From Druceiella hillmani (taxonomy: Eukaryota > Arthropoda > Insecta > Lepidoptera > Hepialidae), in assembly GCA_039881145.1 (NCBI GenBank), contig JAYKKI010000134.1, positions 1,150,001-1,214,000 on the forward strand: 64,000 nt of DNA. The letters are read 5' to 3'. The first letter of the stretch is position 1, and every line of letters starts with the position of its first letter. Below are positions 27,416 through 40,345 of the stretch, piece by piece. The notes beneath the pieces are model-generated. The model worked only from the letters and a program-made list of their open reading frames with translations, made no database searches and was not told the origin of the DNA. Made by a program: the position numbers and the translations under genes.

Positions 27416-30220
27416 TTATAAGCCAGGATTTTTCATAAAAATACTTTTAAAAACAAATGCCGGGTCTAACGTAAAAATATAAAAGTATGTATTCACGACT
27501 ATTGCATATTGCAAATCGACACAGTTATCAAATAATTGTCTAGTGATTCATTAATTCATTAAATATAAGTGGATTTTAGTTAGTGGTAATGATTTCTACT
27601 GCAGATTTTGACCTAGCCTCTATAGTATCAAATGCAAAGCTTCGTTAATATCCATTCAGTGGTTTTTGTCTGGTGACCTCGTTACTATTATTTTAATTGC
27701 ACGGAGATTCTATTAAGTTAATTAGCGTTACGAACGGAAAAGAAAAAGAAGAAAAAAATAAACCTTTAGAGAAAACTAAGCAATGCAGGCTAGAGAGCAA
27801 TATATTGATACCTGGTAGGAAATTTATTCTGAAGAAAAAATGGTCAGAAGAGGTAATTTATGATGTCTGTAAATAATCGATAACAGTGTATGTAAGGGTT
27901 TGTAAGGGGAGTACAGAGAATATGCGCATATTGTTCCCCGATATAGGGTTTAATAAACATATAATGATAATACTGTGATAAAAAGATCGTATTCTAACGT
28001 AACTAATAATTCAAAATATATGAATTACGCGTATACATGGCATATAAAATTTATCTCTAACGAAAACTAATTATAATTACAGAAAATAATCTAATAAAAA
28101 CTAAGATCGTTTTGAATCTATTACACACTTAAATTTCATGTTTAGATCTTTTCTACCGCAATACTTGTTTTTTTTTGTTATACGCATATAATAAATATTT
28201 ACTTAGTTTTGATTTATACAGTTTCCAATTTTCTGTCGCCCAAGAAATTTACAGTTTTACGATGAATAAATTTTTATATTAGTGAATATCTTTACTATTT
28301 CTGAAAGATAAAGTGTGTGATTTGTATGGCAGTATTAATTGTATTTTAAAATTAATCCAACTATTTTGACTAAACACAGACTAATCGATTCTCATATCTA
28401 ACATCGAGCGTATATCATTGCGTTCCAACATAGGAAAGCAAAACAGTAAAACTGACAAATTGAGACGTTTTTGGTTCTTGACCTGCCTATACTTTTAGAA
28501 ATAGATTAAAATTGGTTTTGTTACAGTGATAAGATTTTCGGAATAATTCTACGTAGCGATTTCAAAAGTTTATTTTGTAAAATTTAATATTGAAATCACA
28601 ACAGACTTTTTAAATTATTCCCTTAATCATTATTGAAGCAAGTCGATTAATTAGCTTGAATATATAAGGTATACCTAAGTTGCGATTTAGAGTACGTATT
28701 AGATATATGCATTAAGAGACATGAGACCATTACACTAATAATTCGAAATTAAAATTGTTGCGTATGGTATAATTTAGCAAGAGAGCATACGATCGTGGAA
28801 TGATGAAGCGTGTTGTTGGCGGAGAAGACAGGTAGCACTGGAAATGGGAACTGAAAGCAAAAATTTCTATATCATACCCTTGCGAACTCGTATTATTAAT
28901 GATAATGTTGTACGTTACTTTTTTTTATACGAAATCAAAAGAAATAATTTTGGCTGAATATACAATTTAAATATTCCCTCTATATGCGACTGTACAAGCT
29001 TCGATCAAAACTAAATTTTTAATACTAATTTTTATTTGAATATGTTTTGAATATATTATTGCCCCACAATAAATTGCGACTGTTTAGGGATCTCTCAAAG
29101 TTTGGACCATATCTAAAAGTTGTTTTCATTTATAACGAGGTCAAGCCATTTGATTGAAATGAAACGAAACTAACTAAAAGTTGACGATAGTTTATAACCT
29201 TTACGGTACGAAAGGAAAAGGATAATGTATCAAATGGCAAAACAATGTGTCAGGTTTTCTGAAATATTTCCCGTTTTTAACAAAAATGTATAGGTTAAAC
29301 AAGAGAACAAGGTCTTACAATTTATATTTTAAATTAATTAATTTATACTCCTGTCTGTCACATGGTAGAAGTCATTGCTTATTTGTTATGTCATTGCTTA
29401 TTTCACCTGCTTAGGGTGCGCACAAATATCCTGCAGAGTCTCCTTTCACATTTTTCAACAGAATATTACGAGATGGGTCCAGTATTGGTAGTTTTTATGC
29501 TCCATTGATGGGGTTATAGAGTTGCTTTTTAGTTCATGGCTGATCATAATTTAGAGTTATGTTTTGTTTAAATTCCTGTATGCTTCTATTTTCTTTGTAC
29601 TCAATTTCATAATCATTTGTTCTTGTGGTACTGTCTTACGTCCAATCCTCTACTTAATCTGTAATTTGAACACGGAATATTCAATAAAGAAATAACATTA
29701 AGTTGAAATGTATAAATTATATTGAGTATGGTAAATGCAGTGCGGATATTGGCTCCACAAAACGTTTTACTACTCATCTAGTTATTTAAGTCTCAATAAA
29801 ATAGAAAGGTGACTGAAGATTACGTAGCCTGCAAATAATATGGTATCATTAATAAAATGGTTTCCTAATTTGTATATTGTAAAATTAAGAAAGCATGTAT
29901 TTTAGCTATGTCGCATGTATACATATTTACATACAAAGTACTAGCAAACTCTTTTAATTCAATGTTAGACTATTTGTTATTATCTTCACCTTTATAAACA
30001 TAACATGCAACGTCTGTTTGTTAGTTTATTACTAAAGTTCTTCCTAATGTATATTGATTTAGTTTTCATCATTATATTTGTTTTTTATTATGGAAGATAT
30101 TTGATAATTAAGTAGTATGGATGGTCAAGTTGTGAAAGGAAAAGATATGTCAGCATGGAAATCAAATTTTAAACAATAATAAAAAAAAATAATTAATGTA
30201 TTTATAATATTTTAATTACA
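27416..30220. other. No recognisable feature
   Basis: AT-rich DNA with no open frame above 60 codons and no motif I recognise. A slightly GC-richer patch near 28,785-28,860 has no clear coding content. Confidence 0.5.
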
Positions 30221-30224
30221 GCAA

Positions 30225-31215
30225 AATAAAGGACATTTGTATGAATTTTATGTACGGAATATTACACCATTAAAATATCTCCCATCACAGCGAACGCACT
30301 CCTCAAAGCGTAAGCGCGAATTTGTATAGACGTGCCGCAGAACATCAGTTGAAATGGCTTCCACTTATTCTATTACTTTAGCCTTCAGTTGCTCTAAATT
30401 CATAAGAGGGATATCAAAAACTCTTGTTTTGAGATAACCCCATAGAAAAAAAGTCAGCTGAGGTTAAGTCGAACGATCGGGCCAGATTATGTATCCAAAT
30501 CGGTTTATGTCTTTTCTCATAAATTGTGCTCTAATTGTACCCTTGCAGACCCTAGCTGTGTAGGCAGTGGCCTCATCTTATTTAAACCACACATCTGACT
30601 TGTCAATATCTACCTCTCGCAGCTACAGTAAAAAAAATGTTTAATCCTTTCGATATACCGCTAGCTCGTCACTGAAACCGTTGCACCGTGGACATTCTCG
30701 CAGAAAAGTGTCCCGATTTTTAGATGATATTACACACCATATAGTAACTTGAGGGCTGATCCTTTCCTCGTGGATTACTGGATGATCAGTAATGACTATT
30801 TTGACGATATACATAACTTCTAAGATGAAACATGCTTTCATTCATCGTTAAAATAAACATTGTCCATCCCATTTTTTTAAAAAAAGCACCAGCATCTTTT
30901 GACAGTAAATTTTCCACTATTGAACGATCTGCATTTTATATGGATGTAATTTTAGGTCTAAAGCCAAAATGTTTAGACTTTAACGATAGATATTCAAAGA
31001 GGCAGCATGTTTTCTAATTTATCTTCGTCGATACTCTTCGACCGCAACAGCGATGCGGTTAATGTGTTCAATTGATCCCATAGGTCTATTTCGAGATCCA
31101 CTACAATAATTTAGTATAATCTTGACACTCTGAACTTCGTTACCCGGAACTTGATTAACTGAACACCGGGACCTACATTAAAACGCCGGTATTCATATAG
31201 GTATATAAATGATTA
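30225..31215 (-). pseudogene. Mariner-type (IS630/Tc1/mariner) transposase, decayed
   Basis: Read on the minus strand from high to low coordinates: LNTLTASLLRSK/IEHINRIAVAVEEY (helix-turn-helix linker region, near 31,060-31,020), LGLHPYK-like LDLKLHPYKMQIV (near 30,955), FILTMNESMFHLRSYV with NE or, one frame over, NDE at the first catalytic Asp (near 30,845), VIHEERISPQVTIWC (near 30,755), then YIIWPDRS, DLTSAD and FFLWGYLKTRVFDIP (30,490-30,410) holding the last catalytic Asp block in shifted frames, and RLRFEECVRCDGRYFNGVIF near the C-terminus (30,320-30,260). The family cuts and pastes DNA at TA targets. Frame shifts and stops kill this copy. Terminal inverted repeats were not identified. 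Confidence 0.85.
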
Positions 31216-31532
31216 CCAAAAACCGTTGCAGAAATATGCTTCCACAGCGTAAGCGTAGTATGCGTCAGACCACAACGTCGTAGTGATTAAAAATCCGCGC
31301 AATGAGCTATCGAACGCCACACCTCCCCTCCCACTAGCCCCGTTGCTTGCAGAGATATTCGATTTTACGCAAGTAATAATCAGTATGAATTCGACGCTAA
31401 GACACCCGTTATATTATTATATTTGAGTATTCATTAGGTTTTGTAATTAAACGATTTATGAGTCACAGCGCGGGAAATTTCACTTATGAAACGTGCATGA
31501 CGTATAAAGCTTTTGTCGATTCAAGTTAATTT

Positions 31533-31535
<3 letters not shown>

Positions 31536-31583
<48 letters not shown>
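31536..31583. repeat. (TA)n microsatellite
   Basis: TA run of about 48 bp immediately upstream of the fold-back cluster. Confidence 0.95.
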
Positions 31584-31586
<3 letters not shown>

Positions 31587-31610
31587 TAGAAAATATATTT
31601 GATATATATA

Positions 31611-31710
31611 GTTATCTTAGTTTACGGAGGGTTTAGTTTTGTTAAAATTTATTTATATGATGATATAAATAAATTTTAACAAAACTAAACTCTCCGTCAA
31701 CTAAGATAAT
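31611..31710. repeat. 48-bp fold-back, 4-nt loop
   Basis: Left arm 31,611-31,658 and right arm 31,663-31,710 are reverse complements at 45 of 48 positions, separated by GATG. It is the longest snap-back in the window. Few mismatches mean it is recent or kept identical. It carries no recognisable transposon ends. Confidence 0.95.
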
Positions 31711-31722
31711 TATATTTTCATG

Positions 31723-31770
31723 AATGTTAATATTTTCTTCAATGTTTGCATTGAAGAAAATGTTAACATT
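31723..31770. repeat. 22-bp fold-back, 4-nt loop
   Basis: Arms 31,723-31,744 and 31,749-31,770 match at 21 of 22 positions across loop TTTG. It begins only 12 nt after the 48-bp fold-back. Confidence 0.95.
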
Positions 31771-31849
31771 TTAATAAAGAAAAGCTCTTGGAAATTTGCA
31801 TTCAAACTTACTGGTTTTAAATATGTAAAAACTTCGTATATAATATTTT

Positions 31850-32207
31850 AATATTACGTTCCTCGAGAGTTAAGGTTTTCAACAAAATATCACATTAAAA
31901 TATTTCCCCATGCATCGCCAACATCTCACTATCAGCGCGTCATTTTATGTCTCGTCTGACAGTCTCATTTTATTAATAAAATAAAAAAGTTCTGCGTTTC
32001 TTTTCCCTCAACAATTATGACCAAAAATATGTCAAAACTTCAAAAGAAAAGTAATGGACAGAAAATGCTACATGACGATGTAAATAACTCCATTTTTGTT
32101 ATTAAATCCATTAGTAGGCAAGAAGTAACAGTATCATTAAAACTGAACTAGAGACAAAAGAGATAGAAAATAAATAAAATTCCACCCACATATTCATTAC
32201 ATACATT
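31850..32207. other. No recognisable feature
   Basis: AT-rich DNA between the fold-backs and the GT-rich tract. No coding motif seen. Confidence 0.5.
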
Positions 32208-32293
32208 TGTGTGTGCGTGTGTGCGTGCGTACATGCCTGCGTCTTTGCTTGCATAAGTGCGTGAGTGCGTGTGTGCGTACCTGTGTGTGTATT
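32208..32293. repeat. Imperfect (GT/GCGT)n tract
   Basis: A degenerate GTGTGCGT repeat of about 85 bp. The minus-strand frame of HTHSRTYAS type across it is a repeat translation. Confidence 0.85.
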
Positions 32294-32599
32294 CTGAAAT
32301 ATTGATATAACTCTCTAATTTCAAGTATCTTCTCAACTTATTATTAAATATAAGGTAGGTTGTTTTATATAACTAAATAAATGAAATTTTACGTAATATT
32401 TTTAATAAAACGGAAATGACACGTTGCAGTATTTATCATATGACTAATCTCAAATTGATGTTTTTATAGTCGGAATGCCCGGTAGCGAATTAATTTTCCT
32501 AAATGTTTCACCTTTGCATAAAAATCAAAGCTATTATTTTTCGACTCTGTTATGATAGCACAAAAACACAAATCGAGATGTTTGGAACATTATGTAACA

Positions 32600-32843
32600 T
32601 AATAACTAAACACAATTAAATGCGACTACGTGATTTAGTATTATTTCTACTTTCTTTAATTTCTTTACCACGACCTAGGTTTCGTTGTATTACAACATCT
32701 TTAGGTGGGATATTAGCAAAGATAGCAATCTTTGCTAATATCCCACTTGAAATAAGAAATAATACTACATCACGTAGTTTCATTTAATTGTGAATAATGA
32801 ATTTCTACAAAATTAACGCCAAATATATTCAATAATAACTAAA
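32600..32843 (-). mobile_element. Penelope-like tail insertion with 11-bp target duplication
   Basis: The insertion 32,611-32,832 is flanked by the direct repeat TAATAACTAAA (32,600-32,610 and 32,833-32,843). It is an inverted structure. The left arm (32,611-32,723) is the reverse complement of the tail found at 44,955-45,070, including a hammerhead-like motif on the minus strand at 32,668-32,708 in which the core CTGAAGA has become CTAAAGA. The right arm (32,728-32,832) runs forward and lacks that motif but has the end AACGCCAAATATATTCAA. The arms meet at a 19-bp perfect stem with a 4-nt loop (32,705-32,723 / 32,728-32,746). Hammerhead-bearing, partly inverted terminal sequences are known for Penelope-like elements. 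No reverse transcriptase is present, so the class is inferred. Confidence 0.7.
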
Positions 32844-35600
32844 AATAATGAATAAATAACTAAATATATAAAGATAATGAAAATTGCCTCTTTGTTATGT
32901 TTTCCTTTTCACTACTTTGTCTTAGAAATATTATGACATATTATGAACTTAAGGTTAACATTAATGTTTAAAATAGTTGAAAATGTTTTTTTCTTTCTAA
33001 AACGTATACATATATACCTTTTACATTTCTTAAATTTAATTTAAAGTTCCTGTACTACAGTAATATAAAACGTGAAGTCTTTTTGAGGGTAACACCGAGT
33101 TTATTAAAAACTGCAATTCTGCAACTTACGGATGGTCAGTCCAAAAACACTACCATAATTGTTTTTAACATTTGAGGTTTGATATACGGGACACATATAC
33201 GTGAAAGATCACAAAACAGATAATTGTACAAAACCATTTCTAGTCCTTGAGATGAACAAAAAACAAATGTGTGTCTGTACGCTTAGAACTCCTGGGTTTT
33301 GTTTTAGAATTATTTTATAAATTTTATCAGTGATAGACAGAATTGTTTGGTTAGCGAATATTCGGTGTCAGTAGGTAATATTTAAGCAATATAGGAACCT
33401 GCTTTAAATGTAATAAAATTTACGTAGTTTTCTATATTTAGTGTAAAACTATTTATTTGTAATTTTTCTTTCATTCATTTAATAAAACTACAGAATTCAA
33501 AGTCGTAATTTTATAACAGTGTTAGGAAATTTAAGTGATCATTCAGAACTTCTGACTAGGTACTTAGGGACATTTCGGTAATTTAAGAAATAATTTTTAA
33601 ACATTTTTCTGATTTCAAAAATTTAATGACTGCAGCCTCTTGCGTAGAAAAGTAGTATAATGGTTTTTCATCATCTTTACAGATTAGGGAATATATTACT
33701 TATACCGTATTTTAATGACCTATGCAGATTCATTGGTGATACGTGATCTATTTTTGTTATTTAATATTTGTTATAAAGATACATTTTCTTAAGTTTTTGC
33801 TACAGTAGCAACTTCCAACAGTGAAAAGTGCGTCAATTCATGTTTAATTGGCTATTGAATGTCACTAAGGAGAAATAAAGAAAAATTAAATACAATTTAA
33901 AATAAAATTCGGGAGATATGTTAAGAAAATTAAAGAATCGAAAAAGAACCAAAGCAAACAAGTAAGAAGCGGAGACCCTGTAAGAATTATGGATATGCAT
34001 ATTAGAGTTAGTTTAATTTCTTAAATTATTAGTTCATAAGATGAAGAAATATTCACAAAATGTTTTTGTCTATTGCCCACACAATGGACCAATAGACAGA
34101 TCGGTCAATTCTATTGGGGCATCTATTGCATCAACCGTCTATAGTGTAAAACAACGACTCATTCGTTGTATTTTTTAGCTCAAAACCAAAATTAAAAGTT
34201 AGTTTTCTTTAAAAAAAACAGTAGAAACACAGACCCAAGGGAAAATTATCACTCGGCATATCCTTATTTATTTAAAAAAGCTATAAAAAGAAACATGTCT
34301 TTTTGTCAGGCAGGTGATTCTTTGCATGAAACTCAGTAGAAAACACAAAGAAGTCATTTGAGGATTCTCTTTGTGAAAAGCTATCAAGAAAATTGCGACT
34401 TCGGCAAAAAAAATTTCTATTTTTTCCAAGAACGTGCTTGAAATATACTCACTTGAAAGCATCGAATCACCTATTTGAATGTTATATACGTTTTTATATA
34501 CGTGGTCTAACTGCTTTATGGCGAGGTCTTTTATACAAATATTTGGGAATAATTTTGAAACGTTTATGAATAGTATCTCTGCCATACTTAAATGAAGCTC
34601 GTTTTATAAAGGTGTTAATGATTTTTATTTGTTAATATACAATACCGGATAAACATATGCGTCGTAAGTTTTTAAATCAAGGGAGTTTAAGGCGTACTTT
34701 TAAATTAAATCGCCACCCGTATTACCAAAATTAATATACAGATGTTTTTCAACTGACTGAATATGAAAAATATTACGAATAAAAATATTACGAAAAATTA
34801 ATTTAAAAAAGATTACATTTTTCCTACCTAACAATACTCTTTAGTTGAAGCATTTCGTCACGACTTGTGTTTCGATAGTGTGGATTAAATTTAATAGATG
34901 AACATGTACCATCCCGCCATCCTTTCAATTTTCTGTAAAAATATTTAGATCAAACCATCTTGCCATACGTAGTGTTTAAATATCTCAAATGGTTTACGCA
35001 GCGTATGCTAATACACTTCACAGACGATTGCATTCTTTGTGTTATTGATATACTCTACTTTATACAAAAAGTTATATAAATATTTACCGGCGAAGATACT
35101 ATTTATTGATCAAACTGGATCAAAAATCTTTCAGCAGTTACTGGGACTAGCCCGCATAGATAAATATACAGACGTAAACTTTGGTAACATGGTGGTAACT
35201 TTGTTGTAACTGTGTAGTAATAGCTACGATGCTGTGTTTTTTCTGCATATAAACAAAAACATTCTGACGATTTCTGAATAATTGGACGTAATGAATCAGT
35301 ATGCATTGGTAGTCCGTAATTTTTTTAATAAAACGATTTAAGGGAAACGGTGTTGCGATACATAACTTTCACGTATATATAAAAGTTTACTCAATGTACG
35401 CCAAAAAATGCAAAAACGTTTCATTTTTTGCAATGTTCTTAAGTACTTAAATTTTCTGTATTAAAATTTGATTTTCGTTTCTGAGAAATCTTTCTGAGAT
35501 TTGAGTATACAGAGAGATCGATAGGCATGTAGACGCGACAGGACAGAACTCTTTAACCACTAAACCGATGTTTGTACATGAGGTAAAAATGCATCATAAT
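32844..35600. other. No recognisable gene
   Basis: AT-rich DNA. A 105-codon minus-strand frame at 34,268-34,585 starts MAEILFINVSKLFPN and has no motif I recognise. In this composition frames of this size arise by chance. No splice or homologous-copy support exists for it. Confidence 0.45.
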
Positions 35601-35604
35601 ATAC

Positions 35605-35625
35605 ATACACATATGTATATATGTG

Positions 35626-35712
<87 letters not shown>

Positions 35713-35720
35713 ATATATAT
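35605..35720. repeat. (TA)n-(TG)n-(TA)n compound microsatellite
   Basis: TA run, then about 30 bp of TG repeat, then TA run again. Confidence 0.97.
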
Positions 35721-38700
35721 TGTATTAAAATGTTAAGAAAGAAAAATTTAAATTAAATAATATATCTGAATTCTTCCTGAAGAGATACTCAAAAATACTT
35801 ATATGATATAAAAATATAAATTATAGAACTATGTCTGGTAAAAAATTTCTTTCAAATGTGCTTCCTGAAATTCAAAAATTGAAATACAGCGTAGTCGGAT
35901 TTTTTCGTTTTACAGGTGTACGTTTTACAAGTTTACGAAAATGTAATAAATATTCACATAATTATTTATTTTCTATATTTTACTGTAAACTTTCCCCAAA
36001 TGTAAAAACATTAAACATTACATTGTGGTTTTGCTAATTTATTTACCAAGTTAGTGCTCGTGTAATTGCTTCGGACATTAAACGAAATCACTATCAGTCT
36101 TTCAATGTCAAGATTAGTTTTTAATTCCATAAACCGATGTTTGTGAGACAATCGTAGTTCTAAGTACTTTGTAATATTTAGATAAAAATGAATATGGATC
36201 AATCTTTCTACATCACGATTTCACAATTATTGAAATGTTTAAAGCTTGGCAACAATGATATAAAAACTTCAGTGTAAATTTTTTTTACAGTATTACAGTC
36301 CGTTAAACAATTTAAACAATTTAAATGGTTCAAAAGGGACCTTTTGAAAATATTTTGGTTTTAAAAGTGCATAGAGTTAATAATTACATAAATTAGAAAA
36401 ACGGTTTTTCACTGTGAACCATGAAAAATGTACGATAAAAAGTTGGCCAAAAAAGAAAGACCCAGATAACAAAGTACTAAAATTGCTTTAGTCTTGTGAA
36501 AAAACGGCAGCGTCTAAAATTTTTATTATCTTTCAGTTTTGATACGTATTCTCATGCGGACTGATTCCCCACGTGGTGTGCGATATTCTCGTGTGTAAAT
36601 ATTTAAAAAGTGTTATTTAAATATCAAAAAATTTCTGCCTTAGAATTAAATATATTCTGTGCCAAGCTTAGTACATATTATTCATCTACTATAAATTTAT
36701 ATTGTTAAATTTATATCACGTATATAACAAAATCATTACAAAGACAATAGTGGTAATTTCCCTATCAGTAAAATGGTAAGTAGAAGGAAATATATTTCTT
36801 ACTCCTTTATTACAATTATAATTCCAAATAAAGAGCAAACTTTTCAGTAAAAAAGCACGATATACTTGGTAAAGTCATAATCGAACAGCCTGAATTTAAG
36901 TTATGTAATCTTAGTGTACATTCGTAGAAAACCAGGAATAGTTTATTATCCGCGTCTAATGCAAAGTACTTTTCAGGACGATGTCACCGTTTTAGGCAGT
37001 TTTGATTTCACTGAGCGCTTGTGTACTATGCCATATCCAAGCTAAAAATTTTCAGATAGATTGAGCGTAAATGGATTATGTCGTTAATACTACTGGTTCT
37101 TACGTAGAGTGGTTCTCACATTGAGGTCTTACGGTACTCGCTTCAAAATTTTGCCGCCGTTTGTTTCATATTATAAGAACTTATGCTTTCTATAATATTA
37201 GATATGTTACAAAGTGGCAAATTTTAGTTGAACTTAATGAAAATAATATTTATTTGTTGATCCCTTTTGATATGTTATCAGAGTTAAATATTTAGTTATT
37301 TGTTGAGACAACAAAAATTTAAATATATATTTATAGTATTTAATATTTTCGTTGTAATTAAATTTATTGTAAATGAATAACAAAAAAATAAATGACAAAT
37401 TGTCTAAAATTGTGTATTTATACAATTAAAAATTGAAGACAGCAAAGTAAAATCATTCAAAAACAATAAAGCTACCAATAAACACACTATTAAAAATTAA
37501 ATAAAACTTGATAAGTACGATTGCAATTTGTACTACGATAATTTTGAACAAATTAGAAAACATCGAATTACAACAATAAATTGGCCTCGTAATATTCCAT
37601 TGAAGTTGCATCTATATTATAACCCCTAAACCCAAAATAGTAATAATTGTTTGTTTTTATTTCATATTAATTTAGTTTCCTAGTCTAACTACAAATTTTG
37701 TACTACTGACTTGCTTTCAAAGAAGTGACAGTAAAACGAATGTTGGTTTATCCAGGGTAGTGAAAAAAATTGTTTTTTCGTTTATTTTTTTTTACATAAC
37801 AACGATGTTATAAATTAGAATATAATTGACATTTAAATTTAAAATATCATATTGACAAATAACCGAAATTAACCCCAAGTTTTATATTTCATAGCCTTTG
37901 GCTAATATCAGCAAGATTAAACTAAGTGTACTCAAAGTAGTATGTAATTGAAATGTAGACTTATGAAGATAGAGTTGAAGTATTGATATTTTTGGGTCAA
38001 GATTTAATATTTAAGCATTATAATGTAATTAATAAGTTTCCTCTTCTGAGGAAAATGTTTTTTTAATTTAAATGTGTTTCAATTTTCATATGTTTGGAGT
38101 TTTCGAAAGATTTTCCTTAATTATTCATTCCTCCTAATCGTTACATTATTTATTGTTTACATTTCATTCAATATTATTGAAATATATACTACTCTCGCTG
38201 AAATGTGTATTTAATGGTCATATTAATGTGTTCCTTATTTAATATTTGAAATAATACTGTGAAAATATATTCTAACCCTTTGACACATTGTAATATTTGG
38301 GATTGTATATTCATAGGTGGAATACAAATAATGTAAACAGGAAAAATATATCCCTTACAAAATAACAGAATAATACTTGATAACTAATATATCACAGGTT
38401 TCAACGATTCAGTTCACTTGCATAGTAATACTCTAGCAACGGAAGGAATCGGTTATTTCATAAATTTAGTTGTTGCCTTCAAGGACTACGAAAATGAATT
38501 CAAATGTTGAAGGAAAGTTTAAATATTTTCCCACAACATATTTAGACTTAAGGTTATTGTAAATTGGACCATTTAATTTGCAAATAAAAATTATTTGTTT
38601 TTATTACAATTGATAGCAATCAATTTTGTTGGAAATAATGAGGGTGTCTGAGTTATAATGAAATTTCATAATTGCATCCAACATTCGGCGATAGCTGGAT

Positions 38701-39000
38701 TTCATATTTAGATGAATTGTGATATTCGTATGATGTAAAAATAAATTAAAAATAAAATATGATATTAATTATAATATTACAAATATTTTCACAATATTAA
38801 AATTAGGAGGTTTTTCGATACTATATTTACAATGATATTATTGTATGTTTTTAAACGTATTGTGAATAGTGTGTTTTAAATTATATATAATTTGGTTCCT
38901 TTTTCACTAAATGTTGTTCTTTAAATTAATTAAAGAAAACAAACACGAATTTTTACAAATAGTGAAAACTTATATATCAAAGTAAATATACGTCACACAG
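35721..39000. other. No recognisable feature
   Basis: AT-rich DNA. Open frames of 60-70 codons are low-complexity and unconvincing. Confidence 0.5.
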
Positions 39001-39001
39001 A

Positions 39002-39043
39002 CACACACAAATATACATATACATATATATATATATAAATACA

Positions 39044-39088
<45 letters not shown>
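39002..39088. repeat. (CA/TA)n microsatellite
   Basis: Short ACAC run followed by interrupted TA repeat. Confidence 0.95.
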
Positions 39089-39890
39089 CAATGAGTTTTT
39101 AAAAATATTTAAATTTCTACGAAAATATTCGAATTTTAAGCTCAAAGTAATTCCGTTTAAAATTTTATAATTTATTTCGATAACCTATCATCACACATGT
39201 ATTTCATTATAAATATCCGTTTAGTTTCCTCACGTATGACCTTTGTACCTGTTTATTGTGTTTGTATTTACACCTTTGTGAAATATTTCAAGGTAATACT
39301 TTTACAATTAAATTGTAAAAAAATACAAATCCTTTGCTCAATGTGTTCTCTAATTTAACATAAAAATATTAACTGATTTCTATTTTAGACCGTACAACCA
39401 ATGAATTCGTTCATATTTTTATACCCAATTATAAACTTTCCAAATACGTGCAAATTCTATAATCCCTTTCAGTCCGCTTTTTAGGCCCTTACCTGAAGCC
39501 AATCGATATTTCGAAAGTCTTTATAAAGTTAAAAACCTTATTTACTTCACAATTATCCCGCTGTGAGGAACAGCGTTCCGTAAGGTTTCGTACTTCTCTT
39601 GTGTCATTTTTTTGTATCATAGACTTAATATACTACGAACATATTAAATCTATAGTCTGTATCCATCGACAATATGAACAATTTAGAAATATATTTAAAG
39701 TATTAGTAAAGAAAAATAAAAAAAAACAGTTTTCATATGAATTCAAAAAATGTGGCTGACTAATTAATAAATCACATGCGATCACGTTTGATCTATATTA
39801 GGAAATTATTAAATATTTCTTGCTTAAAAATGGACAAGTGCATAAGAATAATGTGTCAAAATGAGCATGAGAAAATTTTCTTAAAACTAT

Positions 39891-39925
39891 GTCACAACAC
39901 TTCACGCAGTGGAAAGTGTTGTGAC
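39891..39925. repeat. 12-bp fold-back with near-continuous inner stem
   Basis: GTCACAACACTT (39,891-39,902) and its exact complement at 39,914-39,925. The intervening CACGCAGTGGA can extend the stem by CAC/GTG with one bulge, leaving a GCA loop. Confidence 0.85.
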
Positions 39926-40074
39926 GAAATAGATAGATAAATATTATAAATTATGTTCCTACAGTGTATATTTCATCGTAAAATGAAAGGCTTCTTTCGG
40001 CCAACTTTTTCACCCATTTATACCTTTTGATTCGTTTAATTTCAAAATAGTTTAACTCTATTTTTAATATTTCG

Positions 40075-40345
40075 TATATCAAAATGAAAAAGAGATCCCT
40101 TATAGGATCACTTCATTTTCCGTCTGTCTGTCTTTCTGTCTGTCAAGAACTTTTTTTTCAGGAACGTGTGGAGGTATCAAGTTGATATCGATATCAATAC
40201 TTAAGACTGTGGTCCCATGGAGCAGTAAAAAAGTTAAGTTCCTAAGTAAATTCAATAAAAACAACCCTACAAATACGGCCATTCATGCCACATTTTTTAT
40301 AGTTGCAAGTTAATCAAAACCTATGGGGTACTTCCCATTGACCTT
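40075..40345. repeat. Dispersed insect repeat, partial copy
   Basis: It shares the blocks CCCTTATAGGATCACTTC, a (CTGT)n stretch, CAGGAACGTGTGGAGGTATC, AATACGGCCATTCATGCC and CTATGGGGTACTTCCCATTG with the copies at 48,165-48,600 and 57,775-58,280. I recall this sequence family as very common in insect genomes. It has no coding capacity I can defend; the 60-codon minus-strand frame is chance. Its class is unknown to me. Confidence 0.8.

Noticed and set aside
34268..34585. 105-codon minus-strand frame as a gene
   Set aside because: No motif, no paralogous support, and a composition typical of random AT-rich sequence.
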